The notes below the pieces were generated by a model. That model was not told the DNA's origin and searched no databases. It worked only from the letters and a program-made list of their open reading frames with translations. A stretch of DNA of 64,000 nucleotides from Mucilaginibacter sp. OK268 (lineage in GTDB: Bacteria; Bacteroidota; Bacteroidia; Sphingobacteriales; Sphingobacteriaceae). Below are positions 16,242 through 24,499 of the stretch, in pieces; the stretch's first letter is position 1, and each line of letters begins with the position of its first letter. The DNA lies in the NCBI RefSeq assembly GCF_900103125.1, contig NZ_FNJV01000006.1, positions 310,001 to 374,000 on the forward strand, given 5' to 3'. Both the position numbers and the translations under genes were made by a program.

Positions 16242-16249
16242 TAGTTTTG
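16242..16249 (+). promoter_or_regulatory. -7 box of purQ
   Basis: TAGTTTTG matches TAnnTTTG exactly and ends 4 nt before the purQ ATG, so the transcript would have almost no leader. No clear TTTG -33 element is seen. Confidence 0.45.
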
Positions 16250-16253
16250 TAGC

Positions 16254-16946
16254 ATGAAGTTTGGAGTAGTTATATTTCCCGGGTCTAATTGTGATGAAGA
16301 CATCATATATGTATTAGAAAAAATAATGGGTCAGCAGGTGGTTAGGTTATGGCATAAAGACCATGATCTGCAAGGTGTTGACTTTGTTGTTTTACCAGGC
16401 GGTTTTTCTTTTGGCGATTATCTTCGTTCCGGCGCGATATCCCGTTTTTCACCCATCATGCAGGAGGTTATACAATTTGCAGCAAAAGGTGGCTATGTAA
16501 TGGGTATCTGCAACGGTTTCCAGATATTGACCGAAGCAGGTCTGCTTGATGGCGCTTTATTACACAATGAAAACCGCAAGTTTATTTGCCGCAACATCTA
16601 TTTAAAACCGCAAACAACTCAATCATTACTTACAGCCCAATTGGTACAGGATCAGGCTTATAAAATACCTATCGCTCATGGCGAGGGTAACTATTTTGCC
16701 AGTGCTGATGTAGTAAAGGCGCTGAATGATAATGACCAGGTATTGTTCAGGTACTGCGATGAAGCCGGTAACATCGTTGCCGATGCCAATCCTAACGGAT
16801 CATTGGAGAACATTGCCGGTATTTGCAACGCCAACAGGAACGTATTTGGATTAATGCCTCACCCTGAACGCGCCGCCGACAGTTTGCTGGCTAATGAAGA
16901 TGGACTAGCTATTTTTGAATCTATATTATCATTAATTAAGGCCTGA
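16254..16946 (+). CDS. purQ: Phosphoribosylformylglycinamidine synthase, glutaminase subunit
   Basis: A 230-residue class I glutamine amidotransferase that supplies ammonia for conversion of FGAR to FGAM in purine synthesis. Cys86 in MGICNGFQ is the nucleophile, with His and Glu of the triad in MPHPERA near residue 205. The N-terminus VVIFPGSNCDED is characteristic of PurQ. Length is typical. It is a separate small subunit, so a PurL and PurS must be encoded elsewhere. The TGA overlaps the coaX ATG (ATGA), coupling the two genes. Confidence 0.96.
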   Translation: MKFGVVIFPGSNCDEDIIYVLEKIMGQQVVRLWHKDHDLQGVDFVVLPGGFSFGDYLRSGAISRFSPIMQEVIQFAAKGGYVMGICNGFQILTEAGLLDGALLHNENRKFICRNIYLKPQTTQSLLTAQLVQDQAYKIPIAHGEGNYFASADVVKALNDNDQVLFRYCDEAGNIVADANPNGSLENIAGICNANRNVFGLMPHPERAADSLLANEDGLAIFESILSLIKA

Positions 16947-17689
16947 TGACCAATTTGGTTATCGATATTGGTAATACGTATACAAAAATTGCGGTTTTTA
17001 AGCTGAATGAACTGTTAGCAGTAATGCAGTTTGAAACGGTTGACCCCGGCACGCTGGATAATTTTTTGAATAATTATCAGATAAACAGGGCAATCATATC
17101 ATCTGTAAAAAAACATGTTGAGCCCTGGCAAACCGGTTTAGAGGCAAAAATGCCGGTTACCTATTTCAACGCGTTAATACACAGCAGTATACAAAACCAT
17201 TATTTAACCCCTGAAACTCTCGGCACCGATCGTTTAGCGGCTGTTATAGGAGCAAGCCATACTTACCCGGAACTCAACAGCCTGGTAATTACCGGCGGAA
17301 CCGCTATAACATATGATTACGTAGATGCAGGCGGAAATTATTTTGGCGGCAGTATATCACCGGGACTAAATATGCGTTATAAGGCTTTAAATTATTATAC
17401 AGCCGGCTTGCCATTGATCAGTACAGATGCCGCCTTTAATGCAGCATATGGCGATAGTACCGAAACAGCTATACGCTCGGGTGTGCAAAACGGGATAAAA
17501 TATGAACTATTGGGGTTTATGGAAAGCTATAAAGCCAACAATCCCCAACTAAATATCGTGTTAAGTGGGGGCGACAGTATTTTTTTTGATACTCTATTGA
17601 AAAATAGCATCTTTGCCCCCTATATTAAAATTGAACCTTATTTGGTTTTAAAAGGATTAAACGCAGCTATACAAAAGCATAATGATTAA
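16946..17689 (+). CDS. coaX: Type III pantothenate kinase
   Basis: A 247-residue kinase of the ASKHA fold that starts coenzyme A synthesis. The P-loop-like VIDIGNTYTKIAVF (Asp7, Asn10, Thr11) binds ATP, TLGTDRLAAVIGA (about residues 91-104) is the conserved GxDR motif contacting pantothenate, and VITGGTAITYDYVDA carries the catalytic-loop residues. The start overlaps purQ by 1 nt and the end overlaps the outer-membrane protein gene by 8 nt, indicating a single operon through lptC. Confidence 0.95.
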   Translation: MTNLVIDIGNTYTKIAVFKLNELLAVMQFETVDPGTLDNFLNNYQINRAIISSVKKHVEPWQTGLEAKMPVTYFNALIHSSIQNHYLTPETLGTDRLAAVIGASHTYPELNSLVITGGTAITYDYVDAGGNYFGGSISPGLNMRYKALNYYTAGLPLISTDAAFNAAYGDSTETAIRSGVQNGIKYELLGFMESYKANNPQLNIVLSGGDSIFFDTLLKNSIFAPYIKIEPYLVLKGLNAAIQKHND

Positions 17690-19022
17690 ATATACCAGGT
17701 TTTTTATAACACTTTTATTGGCTGTTAGTGCATTTGCAGCACATTCACAATCAACGGCGACCACCAGCTCTCCATATTCAAGATATGGTATAGGCGATAT
17801 CGATCCTCAGTTAATGCCTCAAAATATAGGTATGGGTGGTATTGGCGTGGCCACTAACAAAATAAGTTTGTTTAACAATATCAATATAGTAAACCCGGCT
17901 TCATATGGCGCCATAAACCTTACTACTATTGATATAGGCATTTATAGCAACTTTTTAACCCTGAGCCAAACGGGTTCTGCCAGTCAAAAAAATAGCAACT
18001 TCAGGTTAAGCCACCTGGCTTTTGCTATACCGGTAACCAAACGTTCGGCATTGAGCTTTGGCTTGTTGCCTTATAGCGAGCGTGGTTATAGCTATAAAAA
18101 CACCGTTAAAGGAAACGGCGCGATACCCGCCGACACCAACCTTACCAATTACACTTACAGCGGTGATGGTGGTTTATCAAAAGCTTATTTGGGTTATGGT
18201 TTTGGTATAGGCAAACACCTTTTAATTGGTGCTAACGTATCTTATATTTTCGGTACGTTAAAAGATATCAGCACCACAGAAATAAATACCAGTGTTAACG
18301 GGGTAATATATCCGCTGCCAGGTACAACCAACTCAAAAATTGAATCAAGTAATTCTATAGCCGGGTTGAATTATGATTATGGTGTACAATACTCTGTTGA
18401 TTTTTCTGATACCAAGCACCTTACTTTTGGGTATTCCGGGTCGCTAAACTCCAAGCTAAATTCCACCAGCAATTTTATTGTAAGCCAATATTTTAATGAC
18501 GCCAGTGGTAATGAAGATATCCCGTTGGATAGCGTTATCAATAAACAGAGTTCCAAAACAAAAATAAAACTTCCGTTAACCAACCGGTTTGGTATATCGT
18601 TTCAAAGTGATGGCAAGTTCCTGGTGGGGGCTGATTATACCATGAGCAAATGGTCGCAGCTGTCAATAGGGGGTGAAAACCAGGGTTTGCAGGATAGCCG
18701 TACGTTTAACATAGGTGGTCAGTATACACCGAACATTGCTACTTTACGTAACTACCTGGCTTCGGTTGATTACCGTTTAGGGGCTATATATGACGAAACT
18801 TATATGGTAGTTAATAATACCAGGATTAAAAGATACGCCCTTACCGCAGGTGTTGGTATGCCTTTAAGACCTAATAATGGTAGTTTTTACAAGATTAATA
18901 TCTCTGCAGAAGTAGGCAGAAGAGGTTCGTTGGTGAATGGCCTGGTGCGTGAAAACTATGTTAATATCCATTTAGGCTTTACCCTGAACGATAAGTGGTT
19001 CCAGAAGTATAAATTTGATTAA
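17682..19022 (+). CDS. Predicted outer-membrane beta-barrel protein
   Basis: A 446-residue protein with a cleavable signal peptide (ITLLLAVSAFAAHSQ, cut after about residue 22) and a mature part rich in alternating aromatic/polar strands. The SPYSRYGIGDI and MGGIGVATNK segments near the mature N-terminus and a terminal strand ending KYKFD are common to FadL/PorV-like Bacteroidetes barrels. I cannot name a substrate. Its place between coaX and lptC is a recurring arrangement in this group. A foldback repeat starts 11 nt after the stop. Confidence 0.75.
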   Translation: MIKYTRFFITLLLAVSAFAAHSQSTATTSSPYSRYGIGDIDPQLMPQNIGMGGIGVATNKISLFNNINIVNPASYGAINLTTIDIGIYSNFLTLSQTGSASQKNSNFRLSHLAFAIPVTKRSALSFGLLPYSERGYSYKNTVKGNGAIPADTNLTNYTYSGDGGLSKAYLGYGFGIGKHLLIGANVSYIFGTLKDISTTEINTSVNGVIYPLPGTTNSKIESSNSIAGLNYDYGVQYSVDFSDTKHLTFGYSGSLNSKLNSTSNFIVSQYFNDASGNEDIPLDSVINKQSSKTKIKLPLTNRFGISFQSDGKFLVGADYTMSKWSQLSIGGENQGLQDSRTFNIGGQYTPNIATLRNYLASVDYRLGAIYDETYMVVNNTRIKRYALTAGVGMPLRPNNGSFYKINISAEVGRRGSLVNGLVRENYVNIHLGFTLNDKWFQKYKFD

Positions 19023-19033
19023 TCTTAGTATTA

Positions 19034-19174
19034 AGATATCAGATGTGAGATATGAGATATGAGACAAAGAGATTGCTTAACCTCATAAGGGTTAAAAATA
19101 AAACATTAGGTATCAGGATATTTGCATCCCGTATGGTCTCCTGTCTCACATCTCATATCTCATATCCCATATCT
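19034..19174. repeat. Heptamer-word foldback 6 (GATATGA family), right arm coding
   Basis: Arms 19034-19066 and 19142-19174 (33 nt) match at 29 positions; the words are GATATGA and GATGTGA. The right arm lies inside the lptC reading frame and encodes part of its signal peptide. Confidence 0.85.
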
Positions 19175-19720
19175 ATAATATTACTTGTGCTTTTTATATC
19201 CTCCTGCGAGAATGATCTGAACAAGGTTAAAGAGATCGCCTCAAACGAGGTAGGTACTATAGTAGAGCCTACTACGGGTGTTGATCTTATCCTGAGCGAC
19301 TCGGCTAAGGTAACTATACACCTCACAGCGCCTTTAATTTTGCAGTATAACCCCCAGAATACCAAAACTACTTACAAAGTAGCACCTAAAGGGATCAAGG
19401 TAATTCATTACGACAAATTGACCCAAAAGCAGGATGGTACCATTATTGCCGATACCGGCATACTGCACGCGGGCGAAAAATTGTATGAGTTCCGGAAAAA
19501 CGTAGTGGCCACCAACGCCCAGGGCGATGTTTACAAATCAGATGAGCTGTTTTGGGATTCGGCCACTAAAAAAGTATACTCCCACAAAACTGTAGAGGTT
19601 TTTATGAAAAGCGGGAATGTTATGAACGGGAACAGTTTTGAGAGCGATGATGCCTTTTTACATCCTTCTCTTAAAAATAGTAAAGGGGTGTTTCATGTAG
19701 ACGAAAACGGGGCTCAGTAA
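19133..19720 (+). CDS. lptC: LPS export ABC transporter periplasmic protein LptC (lipoprotein)
   Basis: A 195-residue protein. After a signal peptide ending in the lipobox ISSC (Cys about residue 25), the LptC domain carries the strand pattern YKVAPKGIKVIHYDK, GEKLYEFRKNVVATNAQGDVYKSDELFWD and GKGF-like ends, as in Bacteroidetes LptC, which passes LPS from LptBFG to LptA. The ATG at 19133 is chosen because it gives a standard lipoprotein signal; an ATG at 19052 would add residues encoded in the loop and left arm of a foldback. Residues CLTSHISYPIS of the signal peptide are encoded by the right repeat arm. Confidence 0.82.
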   Translation: MVSCLTSHISYPISIILLVLFISSCENDLNKVKEIASNEVGTIVEPTTGVDLILSDSAKVTIHLTAPLILQYNPQNTKTTYKVAPKGIKVIHYDKLTQKQDGTIIADTGILHAGEKLYEFRKNVVATNAQGDVYKSDELFWDSATKKVYSHKTVEVFMKSGNVMNGNSFESDDAFLHPSLKNSKGVFHVDENGAQ

Positions 19721-19810
19721 CGTTTTTTTATCAGGAAAATTTTGTGTTATAGAATTTTACTAAAAATTGTATCTTGCGCCCTCTTTTGAGCAATAGAAAC
19801 CGTCATGAGT

Positions 19811-19863
19811 TGTCCTTTAAAAAATAGATTAGCGCATGATAGCTTCATTTCTTTTAAAGGACA
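19811..19863 (+). promoter_or_regulatory. Hairpin in the leader of the ppiD-like gene
   Basis: A perfect 12-bp stem, TGTCCTTTAAAA (19811-19822) with TTTTAAAGGACA (19852-19863), sits 33 nt before the start codon. There is no T-run, so it is a leader structure rather than a terminator. Its role is unknown. Confidence 0.5.
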
Positions 19864-19896
19864 GATTATTATAAGAAAAATAATTATAAAAAGTAT

Positions 19897-22026
19897 ATGG
19901 GTATAATGGGTTATTTGCGCGACCGGATGGGGAAAATTGTTGCCATCCTTATTGGTCTAGCGCTCCTTGCTTTTATTGTAAGTGAGGTTGTAAGGTCGGG
20001 AGGCTCTTTTTTCAGAGACGATAGCAACGAATTGGCTGTGGTGAACGGCGAAAAGGTGCCTTACGATGAGTTTAATAAAAAACTGGAACAAAATACTGCA
20101 CAGTTTAAACAAGCGGGGCAAGCTATTTCTCCGCAGATCACCAGTTACATACAGGAAACTACCTGGAACCAATACCTGAGCCAGATACTGATGGGCAAAG
20201 AGATTGAAAAATTAGGTATTGTAGTTGGAACCGACGAAAGTACATCAATGGTTAATGGCAATAGCCCCGACCCACAGATAGCACGTCAGTTCTCTGATCC
20301 GCAAACCGGCCAGTTTGATCGTAACAAATTAAACCAGTTTTTGAGCTACCTGCAATCAGCTAAAGCCGATCAAACTCAAAAACAAGCCTGGGCTGATTTC
20401 TTAACTCAATTGATCGAAGCAAAGAAAGCGACTAAATACATGGCTTTGGTTACCAACGGACTGTATGTGAATTCGCTGGATGCTAAAGATGATTATGAAG
20501 CAAAAAACAAACTGGTGAATTTTAAATATGCCACACTGGATTATGCTTCTATCCCTGATGCCAAGGTTACTTTGACTGATGAGGACTACAGCACTTATTA
20601 TAACGCGCACAAAGGCGAATTCAAGAATCCGCAGGATGTACGTTCATTTGAGTATGTAAGCTTTAACGCGGCACCTTCAAAAGATGATAGCGTTGCTATA
20701 AAGGCACAGGTTGATAAACTGGCCGACGCTTTTAAAGCCAGCACCAACGATTCGCTTTTTGTACAGATCAATTCTGAAACAAAAACGCCTGTCAGCTTCC
20801 AGAAAAAAGGTGGATTAGAGCCAAAACTGGATACCGTGATGTTTAACGCATCTAAAGGTTTTGTATATGGTCCTTACATATCAAACGGCAGCTACAAACT
20901 GGCTAAATTAACCGACGAAAAAACAACTTTTGATTCGGTAAAAACCCGTCATATACTAATTAACCCGGCTGCTGAAGGTGGTGTTGAAAAAGCGATCGCT
21001 AAAGCCGATTCAATCAAGAAACTGATCCAGGGTGGTAAATCATTTACCGATCTGGCTGCAACTTTCTCTGTTGATAAAGGCAGTGGTACCAAAGGTGGCG
21101 AAATACCTGCATTTGATGTTAATGGCGCGATGGGTGGTGGCCAGGGACAGATCACTCCAGAATATACCAATGCTGCTTTTAAAGCAAGCAAAGGCGATCT
21201 GATCGTAGTTACTTCACAATTTGGTGTGCACCTGATTCAGATCGAAGATCAAAAAGGATCTGTAAAGGTGGTAAAAGTTGCCGTTGTTGATAAACCAATA
21301 GCCGCGAGCAGCAAAACACAAACTGTAGCCTACAGCCATGCACAACAGTTTTTAGGTAACCTTACCAAAGATAACTTTGATGCCGAGGTAAAAAAAGAAG
21401 GCTTAAAAAAGAGCGTAGCTGAAGATTTTACAGGCGTTGCTGCAAGCTTACCAGGCTTAGATAATGCACGTGACATAGTAAGATGGGCGTATAAAGCCGA
21501 AAAAGGTGATATCACTGATAAAGTATTTACCGTAGGTGATCAGTACGTTGTTACCCGCCTAACCGAAATTAAACCTAAAGGTCTATTATCATTAGAGGCT
21601 GTTAAGAAACAAATTGAACCAGCCGTACGCAACGAAGTAAAAGCTAAGCAACTGGACGAGAAATTCCAGGCGGCTTTGAGCGGATCTACCAGCATTGACC
21701 AGGCTGCTCAAAAAGCAGGCGTTAAGGTTGTTCCTGTTCAAAACGTAGTTTTTGCAAACCCGATCATCCCAGGCGCATCATTGGAATATAAAGTGATCGG
21801 TTCTATTTTTGGTTCACAACCTAACAAACTCTCTAAACCGGTTAACGGCCAGCAAGGTGTTTATGTATACGTTGTGGATGGTTTCACCAATCCTGCGGCA
21901 CTTGCAAATAACGTAAGAGAGAAACAACAAATAGCTCAGGCATTAATGCAACGGGCGGCAAACCAGGTACTGGATGCCCTGAAAGATAATGCTATTGTAA
22001 AAGATAACAGGTACAAACTGTTATAA
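19897..22026 (+). CDS. PpiD/SurA-type periplasmic peptidylprolyl isomerase
   Basis: A 709-residue inner-membrane-anchored chaperone. One N-terminal membrane helix (about residues 14-30) is followed by a SurA-N-like region (about 40-200), a parvulin domain (about 345-450, VKTRHILI...KGGEIPAF...FGVHLIQIED) and a C-terminal region resembling a second, degenerate parvulin. The order is that of PpiD, which helps outer-membrane proteins fold as they leave the Sec channel. The neighbours lptC and an outer-membrane protein fit. The gene has its own leader with a 12-bp hairpin and a strong terminator after it. Confidence 0.88.
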   Translation: MGIMGYLRDRMGKIVAILIGLALLAFIVSEVVRSGGSFFRDDSNELAVVNGEKVPYDEFNKKLEQNTAQFKQAGQAISPQITSYIQETTWNQYLSQILMGKEIEKLGIVVGTDESTSMVNGNSPDPQIARQFSDPQTGQFDRNKLNQFLSYLQSAKADQTQKQAWADFLTQLIEAKKATKYMALVTNGLYVNSLDAKDDYEAKNKLVNFKYATLDYASIPDAKVTLTDEDYSTYYNAHKGEFKNPQDVRSFEYVSFNAAPSKDDSVAIKAQVDKLADAFKASTNDSLFVQINSETKTPVSFQKKGGLEPKLDTVMFNASKGFVYGPYISNGSYKLAKLTDEKTTFDSVKTRHILINPAAEGGVEKAIAKADSIKKLIQGGKSFTDLAATFSVDKGSGTKGGEIPAFDVNGAMGGGQGQITPEYTNAAFKASKGDLIVVTSQFGVHLIQIEDQKGSVKVVKVAVVDKPIAASSKTQTVAYSHAQQFLGNLTKDNFDAEVKKEGLKKSVAEDFTGVAASLPGLDNARDIVRWAYKAEKGDITDKVFTVGDQYVVTRLTEIKPKGLLSLEAVKKQIEPAVRNEVKAKQLDEKFQAALSGSTSIDQAAQKAGVKVVPVQNVVFANPIIPGASLEYKVIGSIFGSQPNKLSKPVNGQQGVYVYVVDGFTNPAALANNVREKQQIAQALMQRAANQVLDALKDNAIVKDNRYKLL

Positions 22027-22048
22027 GAATATTTTAAAGTAATTTTGT

Positions 22049-22087
22049 ATCCGGGATCAGTCTGAGTGCTGTTCCCGGATTTTTTTT
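22049..22087 (+). terminator. Intrinsic terminator after the ppiD-like gene
   Basis: Stem ATCCGGGA (22049-22056) with TCCCGGAT (22073-22080), followed by a run of T (22081-22087). Confidence 0.9.
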
Positions 22088-22141
22088 GATCTCAGATTTA
22101 AAACTTTAGAGTTTAGGTTTTAGAATTTAGTGTTTAAAACA

Positions 22142-22657
22142 ATGGATATACAGGAAAATATAGTGAATAAAGTAGCACAGAGTGGCCTGGTCACTCTGGA
22201 TCCTGCTGCTTTTTATCCCGCCGGCGAGCGTGTTATTTATGATATTAAAGATAACCTGTTCCACGGTTTGATGCTGCGCGAAAAAGATTTCAGGGAATTT
22301 ATAAAAGAGCATGACTGGGCACAATATACCGGCAAAAATGTGGGCATCACCTGCACCGCCGATGCCATTGTACCCGCATGGGCCTATATGCTGTTAGCTA
22401 ATCGTATGGCTCCGTATGCACGGGAGATTGTTTTTGGCGATGAAGCTGTTTTGGAAACCGTACTGTTTGAAAAAGAAATAGCCAAGGCCGATTTTGAGCA
22501 ATACCGTGATCAGCGTATTGTATTAAAAGGCTGCGGTGATACCGAAGTACCGGTTTCGGCCTATGTGGAACTAACCAAGAAACTTACCCCTATAGTAAAA
22601 AGTCTGATGTTTGGCGAGCCTTGCTCAACCGTACCAATTTATAAGCGAAAAGACTAA
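22142..22657 (+). CDS. DUF2480 family protein
   Basis: A 171-residue protein with the family signature LFHGLMLREKDFREFIKEHDW (about residues 35-55) and VLKGCGDTEVPVSAYVELTKKL near the C-terminus. DUF2480 is a Bacteroidetes family of unknown function, cytoplasmic by sequence. ATG 22142 fits the family N-terminus; the ATG at 22130 is only 4 codons earlier and lies in AT-rich word-repeat sequence (22095-22140, TTTAG words). A nested repeat follows 4 nt after the stop. Confidence 0.82.
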   Translation: MDIQENIVNKVAQSGLVTLDPAAFYPAGERVIYDIKDNLFHGLMLREKDFREFIKEHDWAQYTGKNVGITCTADAIVPAWAYMLLANRMAPYAREIVFGDEAVLETVLFEKEIAKADFEQYRDQRIVLKGCGDTEVPVSAYVELTKKLTPIVKSLMFGEPCSTVPIYKRKD

Positions 22658-22661
22658 TTGG

Positions 22662-22847
22662 AATAGAGTCAAGAGATAAGAATCAAGAGTCAAGACAAAA
22701 AGAGAGTTCATGCTGAACTCGTTTCTGCATCTCTCAGGATGATTAGACGTTAGCTTGTACACTTTACATGTGGGATGCCGAAACAAGTTCGGCATGACAT
22801 ACCTGATTTTTCTTGATTCTTGACTCTTGGTTCCTGACTCTTATTCA
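22662..22847. repeat. Heptamer-word foldback 7 with a GTCA-type repeat in its loop
   Basis: The arms 22662-22701 and 22807-22847 use GAGTCAA/GAATCAA words with small gaps. The loop contains a reverse-orientation copy of the GTCA...TGAC repeat (22707-22800). The left arm begins 4 nt after the DUF2480 stop codon. Confidence 0.75.
22707..22800. repeat. GTCA...TGAC palindromic repeat, nested
   Basis: A diverged copy of the unit at 520-612, inverted. It has CATGCTGAACTCGTTTCTGCA at one end and ATGCCGAAACAAGTTCGGCA at the other. Confidence 0.75.
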
Positions 22848-22955
22848 AAACCCAACACAATAAAAGAGCGATTAAACCATTTATAGTAAAGCTTTGTCAT
22901 ATCTTCGGCCCGCTATTTGTTGGCGGGTGTATGATATAAAAAGCAATTATTGCTA

Positions 22956-23732
22956 ATGAGAAAATCCCTTTTATTTACCATGCTGCTCTTTTTATGGGGT
23001 AGTAAAGGTTTTTCGCAGGAACTTACAAAAATCAGCGAACCTGTTTTTAAAGTAGGCGAAAAGCTAAGCTATAAAATGAAATACGGTGTATTTACCGCTG
23101 CCGAGGCCGACATCAGGGTAGAAGCCAGCGATAAGAAGCTTGACGGCCCCGCCTTCCACTTAATAGCAGAAGGTAAAACGGCAGGCTCTTTTGACTTCTT
23201 TTACAAAGTGCGCAATAAGTACGAATCATACGTTGATCAAAACACCCTGATGCCCTATTTTTATACCGAGAACAGGCGGGAGGGGAAATGGAAGCATACT
23301 GATAATGTGAGCTTTGATCATAAGGATAGTAAGGTAACCGCCAACAAAGGAGTGTTTACGTTTAAAGGACAAACATTTGATTTTGTATCGGCCTATTATT
23401 TTGCCCGCACTATTGATGTTTCCAAAATGAAAGTAGGGGAGAAATTTGAATTGCAGTATTTCCTGGAAGATGGCTTTCATTCTATGGGTATCACTTATGT
23501 GGGCACCGAAGTGGTGAGTTGTTCGATGGGGAAATTCAATTGTCTTAAATTTAATCCAACAATCATCCCTGGGCGTATTTTCAGAAAGGATAGTAAATTG
23601 TACCTTTGGATAACAAATGATGGCAACAGGATACCTGTAAAGGCGCATGTGGAGGTTATACTGGGCAGTATAACCATGGATCTGCAAGCAGCCAGTGGTT
23701 TAAAGTATCCATTAAACCCTATAAAAAAATAA
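22956..23732 (+). CDS. DUF3108 family secreted protein
   Basis: A 258-residue protein with a signal peptide (LFTMLLFLWGSKGFSQ) and a beta-rich body. The opening FKVGEKLSYKMKYGVFTAAEADI and the later CLKFNPTIIPGRIFRKDSKLYLWITNDGNRIPV are strongly characteristic of DUF3108, periplasmic proteins of unknown function related in fold to LolA-type lipid-binding proteins. ATG 22956 is used; the TTG at 22950 is an unlikely start two codons upstream. It is followed at 10 nt by a DUF3109 gene, so the two form an operon. Confidence 0.85.
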   Translation: MRKSLLFTMLLFLWGSKGFSQELTKISEPVFKVGEKLSYKMKYGVFTAAEADIRVEASDKKLDGPAFHLIAEGKTAGSFDFFYKVRNKYESYVDQNTLMPYFYTENRREGKWKHTDNVSFDHKDSKVTANKGVFTFKGQTFDFVSAYYFARTIDVSKMKVGEKFELQYFLEDGFHSMGITYVGTEVVSCSMGKFNCLKFNPTIIPGRIFRKDSKLYLWITNDGNRIPVKAHVEVILGSITMDLQAASGLKYPLNPIKK

Positions 23733-23742
23733 TTAAAAGAAT

Positions 23743-24306
23743 ATGATTGAGGTTGGTAATGTTTTGGTGCACGAGGATGTGGTGAAAGAGAATTTTGTTT
23801 GTAACCTTAACAAATGCAAGGGAGCCTGCTGTTTGGAGGGTGATTCGGGTGCGCCCTTAAATGCCGATGAGCTTGATATTTTAAAAGAGATATATCCTAA
23901 AGTGAAACCTTACCTTACCGAAAAGGGGATCAAAACCATTGAAAAGGTAGGCACTTATGTAAAAGATTTTGAAGGCGATTATACCACACCTTGTGTTGAT
24001 GTAAATAAAGAATGTGCTTACGTAATATGGGAAAACGGTGTTACTAAGTGTGGGATCGAGAAAGCTTACGAGCAGGGTGCCATCACCTGGAAAAAACCTA
24101 TCTCCTGTCACTTATATCCTATACGTATTACCGCCTATCCCGAATTTGATGTGCTGAATTACGATCGTTGGAGTATTTGCAGCCCTGCATGTTCATTCGG
24201 GGATGAGCTTAAAGTACGGGTACACGAATTTTTAAAGGATCCCCTGATACGCAAATATGGGAAAGAATGGTATCAGGAACTGGAGAATGAAGTTTCGGGC
24301 ATCTGA
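23743..24306 (+). CDS. DUF3109 family cysteine-rich protein
   Basis: A 187-residue protein with conserved cysteines in NLNKCKGACCLEGDSG, TPCVDVNKECAYV, KCGIEKAYEQG, SCHLYPIR and WSICSPACSFG. The arrangement is that of DUF3109, related to the YkgJ-type metal or iron-sulfur binding proteins. There is no signal peptide, so it is cytoplasmic. The function is unknown; the spacing of 10 nt from the DUF3108 gene suggests co-transcription. A foldback starts 2 nt after the stop. Confidence 0.85.
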   Translation: MIEVGNVLVHEDVVKENFVCNLNKCKGACCLEGDSGAPLNADELDILKEIYPKVKPYLTEKGIKTIEKVGTYVKDFEGDYTTPCVDVNKECAYVIWENGVTKCGIEKAYEQGAITWKKPISCHLYPIRITAYPEFDVLNYDRWSICSPACSFGDELKVRVHEFLKDPLIRKYGKEWYQELENEVSGI

Positions 24307-24308
24307 TG

Positions 24309-24450
24309 ATAAGAGTTAAGATATTAGAATCAAGAGTCAAGACCGTCTGTTTAATTAATGATTTTCTTAATTAAATTAAAGCAAAATCAAAGTTGTTACT
24401 TGTCTCAACTCCTGGCTCTTGGTTCTTGATTCTTTTTCTCTTAATTCTCA
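24309..24450. repeat. Heptamer-word foldback 8 (GAATCAA family)
   Basis: The left arm 24309-24343 and right arm 24402-24450 share GAATCAAGA/GTCAAGA words in inverted orientation, with a longer and more diverged right arm. It lies directly after the DUF3109 stop codon. Confidence 0.7.
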
Positions 24451-24499
24451 TTGTTTTTGGATAATATTGTAACTTATAAGTTATAGCCGATAAATACTT

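Noticed and set aside
19838..19848. ATAGCTTC motif shared by the ppiD leader and the 13.9-kb leader as a regulatory box
   Set aside because: The same string appears within the YfhO-type and uvrB coding sequences, so chance is a sufficient explanation on present evidence.
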